Source: Sulfitobacter sp. CW3 (GTDB taxonomy: Bacteria > Pseudomonadota > Alphaproteobacteria > Rhodobacterales > Rhodobacteraceae). Taken from it: a stretch of DNA of 64,000 bases. Within the stretch, counting starts at the first letter, position 1. Every line of letters starts with the position of its first letter. The position numbers and the translations under genes were made by a program. The notes under the pieces are model-generated. The model saw only the letters and a program-made list of their open reading frames with translations, searched no databases and was not told where the DNA came from. This document shows positions 57,441 through 64,000 of the stretch, in pieces. The DNA is taken from the NCBI RefSeq assembly GCF_019392245.1, contig NZ_JAHXRL010000001.1, forward strand, positions 124,001 through 188,000. Direction: 5' to 3'.

Positions 57441-58217
57441 ATGTCACGTCCTGTCGTTGGTATCATTGGCAATACCAGCCTTTTGAACGATCAATACCCA
57501 ATCCATGCAGCAGGCACGATGAACACGGTGGCGGTGGCACAGGTGTCGGGCTGTATGCCGTTGATCATCCCGAGTGACCCTGCGCTGGTGTCCGTGGACG
57601 AGCTGTTGGAAGCCTGTGACGGATTTTTGTTCACGGGCGGGCGTCCGAATGTGCACCCCGAGGAATATGGCGAGGTCGAGACCGAAGCCCACGGGACATT
57701 TGACCGGGCGCGCGATGCGATTGCATTGGGCCTGATCCGCAGATGTGTGGATCGCGGGCAGCCGTTTTTTGGCGTCTGCCGCGGCTTTCAAGAGGTCAAT
57801 GTCGCGATGGGTGGGTCGCTGTATCCCGAAATTCGTGATTTGCCGGGGCGGATGAACCACAGGATGCCCCCCGATGGCACGATCGAAGAGAAATTCGAGC
57901 TGCGCCATGACGTGACATTCACCCAAGGCGGGATCTTCCATGATATTCTGGGCGCTGCAAAGGTGCGGACCAATACCTTGCACGGGCAGGGGATCAAGGA
58001 ACCCGGCCCACGGATCGTTATTGACGGTTTTGCCGATGATGGCACGCCCGAAGCAATTTATGTCAGGGGTGCTGCCGGCTTTACCCTTGCTGTGCAGTGG
58101 CATCCCGAATGGGACGCCGCGAATGATCCCGTTTCGCGCCCGTTGTTCCAGCGCTTTGGCGCGGCGGCGCAGGCCTGGGCCGAAGGCAGACGGCAAGGTT
58201 TGCTGCAGTCAGCCTAA
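57441..58217 (+). CDS. gamma-glutamyl-gamma-aminobutyrate hydrolase family (class I glutamine amidotransferase-like)
   Basis: 258-residue cytosolic peptidase C26 type. GVCRGFQEVNVAMGGSLY carries the nucleophile Cys (C113), and VQWHPEW carries the His-x-Glu of the triad. This group includes PuuD, which frees GABA from gamma-glutamyl-GABA in putrescine breakdown. Substrate not proven. No other putrescine genes are adjacent, though a class III aminotransferase is at the other end of the window. Confidence 0.88.
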   Translation: MSRPVVGIIGNTSLLNDQYPIHAAGTMNTVAVAQVSGCMPLIIPSDPALVSVDELLEACDGFLFTGGRPNVHPEEYGEVETEAHGTFDRARDAIALGLIRRCVDRGQPFFGVCRGFQEVNVAMGGSLYPEIRDLPGRMNHRMPPDGTIEEKFELRHDVTFTQGGIFHDILGAAKVRTNTLHGQGIKEPGPRIVIDGFADDGTPEAIYVRGAAGFTLAVQWHPEWDAANDPVSRPLFQRFGAAAQAWAEGRRQGLLQSA

Positions 58218-58403
58218 GGCTTGGCGTGTGCGTTGGCCAAAACTGAAATCAAAGGTGTGACGGGGCGTGGGGGCGGCGGATGTGCGCCGCGAGCGCCAGA
58301 CAAACCCCGGCGGGTTCAGATAGGGCCGCTGTTGCGGTGGAAACGGCAGGCCACGGCTGTTCACATCGGCTGCTTTGCGGCGGCTTTTGAAGGATAGTGT
58401 CAT
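58209..58403 (-). CDS. hypothetical basic 64-residue protein
   Basis: Short frame with a G-rich ribosome site (AAGGGGGGC) before the ATG at 58403. The product is rich in Arg and Pro (SFKSRRKAADVNSRGLPFPP) and shows no known domain. Its 3' end overlaps the end of the previous gene by 9 bp in opposite direction. It could be real or a chance frame. Confidence 0.35.
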   Translation of the reverse strand: MTLSFKSRRKAADVNSRGLPFPPQQRPYLNPPGFVWRSRRTSAAPTPRHTFDFSFGQRTRQALG

Positions 58404-58530
58404 CCTGAGCGCCCCCCTTTTAAACAAGAGAAGGCGCGCAGGAGACCGGCGGGGATCATAGATAAATTAACCATGTCCCGACCGTAGCAGGATAGTGGTT
58501 AATGATTCCTGAAACAGCCCTATATATGGC

Positions 58531-59283
58531 CTACATATGGCCGCCGGTGACCTGAATGCACTGACCGTTGATGCTTTGGGATCCGGGGCCGGTCAGCCAG
58601 GCAGCCACTGCTGACACTTCGGACACATCAATCAAACGCTTGTGGGGGTTGGAATTTACCATGATCGCACGGGCTTTTTCCTCGGAGATACCGGCGCGTT
58701 CCGAAATAGACGCGGTGTTGCGCGTGACAATCGGCGTGTCCACATAGCCGGGGCAGATCGCGTTGAACGTATAAGGCTGGCCCATGTAATCTTCGGCAAG
58801 CGACCGCACCAGCCCGATCATCCCATGTTTGGACGCGGAATAGGCGGCTGCGCCGGGCAAACCGCGCAGACCCGCCATCGAGGATATGGCGATCACGCGG
58901 CCCCAATCTGTCTCGCGCATGGATTTCAACGATTCGCGGATCGTTAGAAACGCGCCGTCCAGATTGGTCGACATCATATTGCGCCAGAATTCCATATCGG
59001 TCTTATGCACGGCTTTGCCTTCGGCGATGCCTGCGTTGGGAATGCAAATCTGGATCGGGCCGTGGGCTGCAACGGCGGCGGCGATCTTGGCGACCACGTC
59101 ATCCTCGTTGCGCACGTCCATGGCAACGCCGGTCATGTTCGGGCCTGCGACCTCGTTCAGCACCTCTTGGCGGCGGCCTGTGATCGTGACATGTGCGCCT
59201 TTCGCGGCAAGGTCCTGTGCAATCGCCAGACCGATGCCTGTGCCGCCACCGGTGATGAATGCGTGTTTTCCGTTCAGGTTCAT
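58531..59283 (-). CDS. SDR-family oxidoreductase, probably hydroxyacyl dehydrogenase-like
   Basis: 250-residue classical short-chain dehydrogenase. Cofactor site ITGGGTGIGLAIAQDLA (TGxxxGxG at 11-18), with the NNAG-equivalent CIPNAGIAEG, catalytic Ser in VIAISSMAGLRG, YSASK (Tyr and Lys) and PGYVDTPIV. The closing SQSINGQCIQVTGGHM is typical. Members of this subgroup oxidise 3-hydroxybutyrate or hydroxyacyl-CoA, but the substrate is not certain. GGGAGG precedes the ATG at 59283; longer frames back to 59430 have no support. It is divergent from pntA. Confidence 0.88.
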   Translation of the reverse strand: MNLNGKHAFITGGGTGIGLAIAQDLAAKGAHVTITGRRQEVLNEVAGPNMTGVAMDVRNEDDVVAKIAAAVAAHGPIQICIPNAGIAEGKAVHKTDMEFWRNMMSTNLDGAFLTIRESLKSMRETDWGRVIAISSMAGLRGLPGAAAYSASKHGMIGLVRSLAEDYMGQPYTFNAICPGYVDTPIVTRNTASISERAGISEEKARAIMVNSNPHKRLIDVSEVSAVAAWLTGPGSQSINGQCIQVTGGHM

Positions 59284-59518
59284 GGTGTCCTCCCTTTGAA
59301 TCCCAGCCATGCTGGCAACAGGGTGGGGCGGGCGCAAGCCATGCGGCATTGTCACGCAACGTCGCGGGATCAGAAAACCGGTGTTTAGCGCTAGCAAAGG
59401 CCAGAATGGGCCTTCTATCCGGGGCCACATCTTGTACTATTGGAACCCGAGCGGTACTGCTCAGCGTAATAATGTTGCGCCACGGTGGACGTAACACGAC
59501 AACACGGGGGATTCTGGA
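59284..59518. other. divergent promoter region between the SDR gene and pntA
   Basis: 235 bases without a gene. It contains GGGAGG of the SDR gene at 59288-59296 (reverse), a GCGCTAGC palindromic core near 59386, and ACGGGGG before pntA. Promoters for both divergent genes should be here. I cannot assign boxes with confidence. Confidence 0.5.
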
Positions 59519-61093
59519 TTGAAGATCGGGACGCCAAAGGAAGTATTTGAGGGGGAACGTCGCGTTGCGATGACCCCTGAGTCAGCGCTTCAGCTGCAAA
59601 AACTAGGTCATGAGTGCTTGATCGAAACGGGTGCCGGTCTGGCATCTGGTTTTGACGATGCAGCCTATACCGCAGCAGGTGTTAAGGTCGTCAAAACGGC
59701 AACAGCACTTTGGAAAGCTGCTGATGTGGTTGCCAAGGTACGCGTACCTGATGATGCAGAGATGAAGAAACTGCGCAGTGGTCAAACGTTGATCTCGTTC
59801 TTTAGCCCTGTCGCGGACGAGGCAAAGATGAAGGCGGCCGCCGAAAAAGGGGCCACCGTTGTTGCGATGGAAATGATCCCCCGCATCAGCCGCGCCCAGA
59901 AAATGGATGCGTTGTCGTCCATGGCGAACATCGCGGGCTACCGTGCGGTGATCGAGGCGGGCAATAACTTTGGTCGTTTCTTTACCGGTCAGATCACAGC
60001 GGCGGGCAAAGTGCCCCCGGCCAAGGTTCTAGTGGTTGGCGCCGGTGTCGCGGGTCTTGCCGCGATTGGTACGGCGACATCTTTGGGTGCGATTACCTAT
60101 GCGTTTGACGTGCGCCCCGAAGTGGCCGAGCAGGTCGAATCCATGGGTGCCGAATTCGTTTACCTTGATTTCGAGGAAGAACAGCAGGACGGGTCTGCCT
60201 CTGGCGGCTATGCGTCTGTTTCTTCGCCAGAATTCCGCGAGGCACAGCTGGCCAAGTTCCGCGAGTTGGCACCGGAAGTCGATATCGTGATCACCACGGC
60301 GTTGATCCCCAACCGCGAGGCGCCGGAGCTGTGGACCGAAGACATGGTCGCCGCGATGAAGCCCGGATCGGTGATTGTCGATCTGGCGGCGGAAAAGGGC
60401 GGCAACTGCAAGCTGACCAAGATGGACGAGAAATTCGTCACGGATAACGGCGTGACCATCATCGGCTATACGGATTTCCCAAGCCGGATGGGTACACAGG
60501 CGTCCACGCTGTATTCCACCAACATCCGTCACCTGTTGACCGATCTGACGCCGGAAAAAGACGGCGTTATCAATCACAACATGGAAGACGACGTGATCCG
60601 TGGTGCGACCATCGCCCACGCCAGCGAAGTGACCTTCCCGCCGCCACCACCGAAAGTGGCTGCGATTGCGGCTGCCCCGAAAAAGGCACCGGTCAAGGAA
60701 CTGACACCAGAAGAAAAGCGTGCCGCTGAAACGGCAGCGTTCAAAAAGCAAACCAAGTCTCAAGTTACATTGCTGGCGATTGGTGGCGCGTTGCTGCTGG
60801 CGGTTGGTTTGGTGGCTCCGGCCAGCTTTATGCAGCACTTTATCGTGTTTGTTCTGTCGGTGTTTATCGGTTTCCAAGTCATCTGGGGCGTGGCGCACAG
60901 CTTGCACACACCGTTGATGGCGGTGACGAATGCGATCTCGTCGATCATCATTCTGGGCGCGCTGATGCAAATTGGATCGGGGTCCTTCTTGGTGATTATT
61001 TTGGCGGCTTTGTCGGTCTTCATGTGTGGGATCAACATATTCGGCGGCTTCCTCGTGACACGGCGCATGCTCGCCATGTTCCAGAAATCTTAA
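59519..61093 (+). CDS. pntA: NAD(P) transhydrogenase subunit alpha
   Basis: 524-residue subunit of the proton-translocating transhydrogenase, which reduces NADP with NADH using the proton gradient. The NAD-binding domain I begins [20 protein letters not shown], has [20 protein letters not shown] and the [20 protein letters not shown] site; the C-terminal third adds about four membrane segments after a Pro/Ala-rich linker. The one-piece alpha chain is the E. coli type, not the split PntAA/PntAB type. The start is TTG at 59519 (no ATG fits), preceded by ACGGGGG. pntB follows after 13 bases. Confidence 0.96.
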   Translation: MKIGTPKEVFEGERRVAMTPESALQLQKLGHECLIETGAGLASGFDDAAYTAAGVKVVKTATALWKAADVVAKVRVPDDAEMKKLRSGQTLISFFSPVADEAKMKAAAEKGATVVAMEMIPRISRAQKMDALSSMANIAGYRAVIEAGNNFGRFFTGQITAAGKVPPAKVLVVGAGVAGLAAIGTATSLGAITYAFDVRPEVAEQVESMGAEFVYLDFEEEQQDGSASGGYASVSSPEFREAQLAKFRELAPEVDIVITTALIPNREAPELWTEDMVAAMKPGSVIVDLAAEKGGNCKLTKMDEKFVTDNGVTIIGYTDFPSRMGTQASTLYSTNIRHLLTDLTPEKDGVINHNMEDDVIRGATIAHASEVTFPPPPPKVAAIAAAPKKAPVKELTPEEKRAAETAAFKKQTKSQVTLLAIGGALLLAVGLVAPASFMQHFIVFVLSVFIGFQVIWGVAHSLHTPLMAVTNAISSIIILGALMQIGSGSFLVIILAALSVFMCGINIFGGFLVTRRMLAMFQKS

Positions 61094-61106
61094 GGGGGCA
61101 GGGATC

Positions 61107-62546
61107 ATGGATTTTGGTTTCACAACAGCGGCTTATGTGGTCGCAGCAATCCTGTTTATCCTGTCGCTTGGCGGGTTAAGCGGGCAGGAAAGCGCAAAGC
61201 GCGCGGTATGGTACGGCATTGTGGGTATGGCTTTGGCCGTGGCTGCAACGCTGATCGGGCCGGGCTCTGGCTATTGGCTTTTGTCGATCATCCTGATCGC
61301 GGGTGGCGGTGCCATCGGTTATCAGCTGGCGACAAAGGTGCAGATGACGCAAATGCCCGAACTGGTTGCTGCGATGCACAGCCTCGTCGGTCTGGCTGCG
61401 GTGTTTGTCGGCCTGATCGCACATTTCGAGATTGGCCGCGTCGGTGGTTTCCTTGCGGCTGGGGGTGATCCGTATGAACTGGGCACTTTCGCGGCGTTGA
61501 TCGCCAAGAAATCGGGTGTCGAGCTTAGCATTCTGCGGGTCGAACTGTTCTTGGGCGTGTTCATCGGTGCGGTAACCTTCACCGGTTCCGTCATCGCCTA
61601 TGGCAAGCTGGCGGGGCGCGTGTCGTCCACGGCAGAAAAGCTGCCCGGCGGTCACATGCTGAACATCGCAGCGGCGGCTGTCGCTGTGCTGACGTTGATC
61701 TGGTACTTTAACACTGGTGGCTTTCTGCCGCTGTTCCTGATGACGCTGGCGGCCTTGTTCATTGGCTACCATCTGATCATGGGCATCGGTGGCGCGGACA
61801 TGCCGGTGGTTGTGTCCATGCTGAATAGCTATTCCGGCTGGGCCGCGGCGGCGATCGGCTTTAGCCTTGGCAATGATCTGCTGATCGTTGTTGGCGCGCT
61901 GGTTGGTTCCTCGGGTGCGATCTTGTCTTACATCATGTGTAAGGCGATGAACCGGTCCTTTGTCAGCGTGATTTTGGGCGGCTTTGGTGGCCCTGCGGGC
62001 GAACAGATGGCCGTTGAAGGCGAACAGGTCGCGATCGAAGCAGACGGCGTTGCCACGATGCTGAACGAAGCTGACAGTGTCATCATCATCCCCGGTTACG
62101 GGATGGCGGTTGCGCAGGCTCAGCAAGCGGTTAGCGAGCTGGTCAAAAAGCTGCGTGCCCAAGGCAAGAACGTGCGTTTCGCCATTCACCCGGTTGCGGG
62201 TCGTTTGCCGGGCCACATGAACGTGCTGCTGGCCGAAGCCAAAGTGCCCTATGACATCGTGATGGAGATGGACGAGATCAACGACGACTTCCCCAACACG
62301 GATGTTGCCATTGTGATCGGGTCCAACGACATCGTGAACCCTGCCGCACAGGACGATCCAAACAGCCCCATCGCCGGTATGCCGGTTCTGGAATGCTGGA
62401 AGGCCAAGAACGTGATCGTGTCCAAACGCGGGCAGGGGACGGGCTACTCCGGCATCGAAAACCCGTTGTTCTTCAAGGACAATACGCGGATGCTGTATGG
62501 CGATGCCAAGGCCAGCTTGGACAAGCTGCTGCCGTTGATCGACTGA
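61107..62546 (+). CDS. pntB: NAD(P) transhydrogenase subunit beta
   Basis: 479-residue membrane subunit with about nine membrane segments, then the cytosolic NADP-binding domain [55 protein letters not shown] [18 protein letters not shown] and [24 protein letters not shown] end (here [20 protein letters not shown]). Forms the complex with PntA in the inner membrane. A terminator follows at 62568. Confidence 0.96.
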   Translation: MDFGFTTAAYVVAAILFILSLGGLSGQESAKRAVWYGIVGMALAVAATLIGPGSGYWLLSIILIAGGGAIGYQLATKVQMTQMPELVAAMHSLVGLAAVFVGLIAHFEIGRVGGFLAAGGDPYELGTFAALIAKKSGVELSILRVELFLGVFIGAVTFTGSVIAYGKLAGRVSSTAEKLPGGHMLNIAAAAVAVLTLIWYFNTGGFLPLFLMTLAALFIGYHLIMGIGGADMPVVVSMLNSYSGWAAAAIGFSLGNDLLIVVGALVGSSGAILSYIMCKAMNRSFVSVILGGFGGPAGEQMAVEGEQVAIEADGVATMLNEADSVIIIPGYGMAVAQAQQAVSELVKKLRAQGKNVRFAIHPVAGRLPGHMNVLLAEAKVPYDIVMEMDEINDDFPNTDVAIVIGSNDIVNPAAQDDPNSPIAGMPVLECWKAKNVIVSKRGQGTGYSGIENPLFFKDNTRMLYGDAKASLDKLLPLID

Positions 62547-62567
62547 TCACTGGTCGGTAAAAGATTG

Positions 62568-62594
62568 AAAGGCGGTGCAGAAATGCGCCGCCTT
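62568..62594 (+). terminator. intrinsic terminator after pntB
   Basis: AAAGGCGG ... CCGCCTTTT stem-loop 21 bases after the stop. The T-run is short (TTTT). Right behind follows the double palindrome at 62611-62653, which may add a second termination site. Confidence 0.8.
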
Positions 62595-62610
62595 TTGCGT
62601 TTGGGGCCCG

Positions 62611-62653
62611 GTTTTTTTAAAAAAAGATCGATCCGGAATTTTTGAAAATTCCG
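62611..62653 (+). repeat. double palindrome 3' of pntB (copy 2)
   Basis: TTTTTTTAAAAAAA (62612-62625) followed by CGGAATTTTTGAAAATTCCG (62634-62653). The pair matches the layout of the element 3' of gatB at 47015-47060: first a T/A palindrome, then GGAATTTTTGAAAA(A)TTCC. The two elements are in intergenic DNA on opposite strands relative to their genes. Confidence 0.6.
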
Positions 62654-62801
62654 ACCGCCCGCCAATCAAACCTAGGTCTTACATCCGGTTCTGTATTCAA
62701 CGGTACACCGTAACCTAATGGAAATAATCAATTTATTTCTACCCTTTGCGTTGAATAGTTGTATCCTTGCCCGAATGACCGTTTTGAGAGACGAGGATAA
62801 A

Positions 62802-64000
62802 ATGGCTGCGATCAAGGATCATCCCCTGCGCTATGCGCTCAACAGCGAATTGCACGCCCGTCCGTTCCCGTCGCTTAGCGCCCCCCAAGTCGCCGCCTAT
62901 ATCGCCCTTCGCCCGCCGGGTGACGCGGCCACCCGCGACAGATCTGTCGATCTTGAACATCTAACCGCGCTGCTCAAACACTATGGGGCACCGCTGCCGG
63001 CAGCACACGCCACGCACTATTATGGCCCGATGGGGAAATACGCCCTGAAGTGGGAACAGCACACGGAATTTGTCACCTACACCGTGTTTTCTGACCAGAT
63101 CGGCGACCGTCCGTTTGATCCCGCTGAATTCGATGTCTTTCCTGCCGAATGGCGCGGGGGCCTGAATGCCGAACGCATCACGTCGATCCTGTTGCGGTTG
63201 GTGGACCGGCCCGAAAAAGACGATCAGATCGCGGCTGCGCTGAACGATTGGTTCGTCCCAGAAAGCCTTGCTGTCGCCAACGTGCTGGACGATGCCGCCG
63301 TTGTCGCCAGCGATTTCCGCATCGATTCAGCGGGCCATATGCGCATGGCGGTTTTTGCCGCGCCCGAAACCGGTGACCGGCGGTTGGGTCGCATTGTCCA
63401 GCGGATGTGCGAAATTGAGACGTATAAATCCATGTCGATGCTGGGCTTTGCCAAGGTGCGCGACTTTGGCGGACAGGTGAACGACCTGGACACGCAGCTG
63501 AACAGTCTGATGGCGGCAATGCGGGCATCCGATGCCATGGCCGAAGACACATTGCACAAGCTGCTCGACATCTCGGTGCAGCTCGAAACCCTCTTGGCCG
63601 AAACCTCATATCGTCTTGGCGCGACCGAGGCGTATCAAGCGATCGTTAACCAACGTATTTCGGCGCTGCGTGAAACGCGGTTTATGTCACGGCAAGGTTT
63701 TGACGAGTTTATGATGCGCCGCTACGAGCCCGCCATGCGCACGGTCAAATCCTCCGAGACGCGGTTGCAATCTATGTCTGCCCGGGCCATCCGCGCGTCA
63801 GAACTGCTGCGCACACGGGTGGATGTTGAACGCTCTGCCCAGAACCAAGAGATACTGGCGAGCATGGACAAACGTTCGGACCTGCAATTGCGTCTGCAGC
63901 ATACCGTCGAAGGGCTCTCTGTGGTCGCGATCAGCTATTACGCAGTGTCGCTGGCCAGCTATATGCTCTATCCGCTGGCCGAACCCTTTGGCATCAGCAA
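62802..64000 (+). CDS. DUF3422 family protein, partial at the window edge
   Basis: The frame is open from the ATG at 62802 to the right edge (about 399 residues), so the end is outside the window. Start signature HPLRYALNSELHARPFPSLS, then HYYGPMGKYALKWEQHTEFV and YTVFSDQIGDRPFD, are DUF3422 features. A long helical middle with heptad character (TLHKLLDISVQLETLLAETS) is followed near the edge by a membrane segment (GLSVVAISYYAVSLASYMLY). GAGG precedes the chosen ATG; an in-frame ATG at 62775 has no ribosome site. Function unknown; relatives are envelope-associated. Confidence 0.9.
   Translation, partial: MAAIKDHPLRYALNSELHARPFPSLSAPQVAAYIALRPPGDAATRDRSVDLEHLTALLKHYGAPLPAAHATHYYGPMGKYALKWEQHTEFVTYTVFSDQIGDRPFDPAEFDVFPAEWRGGLNAERITSILLRLVDRPEKDDQIAAALNDWFVPESLAVANVLDDAAVVASDFRIDSAGHMRMAVFAAPETGDRRLGRIVQRMCEIETYKSMSMLGFAKVRDFGGQVNDLDTQLNSLMAAMRASDAMAEDTLHKLLDISVQLETLLAETSYRLGATEAYQAIVNQRISALRETRFMSRQGFDEFMMRRYEPAMRTVKSSETRLQSMSARAIRASELLRTRVDVERSAQNQEILASMDKRSDLQLRLQHTVEGLSVVAISYYAVSLASYMLYPLAEPFGIS

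Overview
The window is chromosomal DNA of an alphaproteobacterium, almost certainly a Roseobacter-group member of the Rhodobacteraceae. The evidence is the order of the division and cell-wall genes, the neighbouring cobS/cobT, dnaJ-like and bolA genes, the pntA/pntB transhydrogenase pair, DUF2484 and DUF3422 proteins, and two regulatory RNA layouts typical of Rhodobacterales. The core is moderately GC-rich. The first 7 kb is more mixed and looks accessory.

Region 1 (1-7 kb) is accessory. It holds a class III aminotransferase cut by the window edge, a TetR regulator divergent from an orphan TRAP-type binding protein, a frameshifted tyrosine recombinase, and a nitrilase-family hydrolase with a VOC protein divergent from a LysR regulator. 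Degenerate copies of a short AGCCATTCG-type element lie between them. Region 2 (7.1-7.9 kb) is a small-RNA locus on the minus strand. A DUF1127 gene is followed by four hairpins and preceded by two more, all with CCTCCC-type (anti-Shine-Dalgarno) loops, and a palindromic upstream module occurs twice. This matches the CcsR ('cuckoo' RNA) arrangement of Rhodobacter.

Region 3 (8-37 kb) starts with apbC/mrp, followed by a long leader with 10-bp-spaced TGGGA boxes (probable MraZ operators), a promoter and a strong intrinsic terminator just before mraZ; this layout resembles the UpsM sRNA leader of R. sphaeroides. Then comes the dcw cluster: mraZ, rsmH, ftsL, ftsI, murE, murF, mraY, murD, ftsW, murG, murC, two small membrane proteins, murB, ddl, ftsQ, ftsA, ftsZ, followed by lpxC, bamD and recN. 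Many neighbours overlap by 4 bp. Two genes run against the cluster: a glutaminase between mraY and murD, and an HI0933-type flavoprotein between murD and ftsW. A ClC protein and an RTX-repeat protein follow.

Region 4 (39-51 kb) is mostly minus strand: DUF427, an aminopeptidase P-like enzyme, cobT, a small membrane ORF, cobS, a J-domain protein, bolA (plus strand), a DUF4177-like protein, a thioesterase, gatB, an unknown 442-residue protein, and a lytic transglycosylase-like protein (plus strand). Region 5 (51-64 kb) has pepN, malate synthase G (glcB) with a GlcG-like protein, a class I glutamine amidotransferase-like hydrolase, a short-chain dehydrogenase, pntA-pntB, and a DUF3422 protein cut by the right edge. 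Two families of dispersed repeats mark gene 3' ends. No tRNA, rRNA, CRISPR array or complete insertion sequence was seen.
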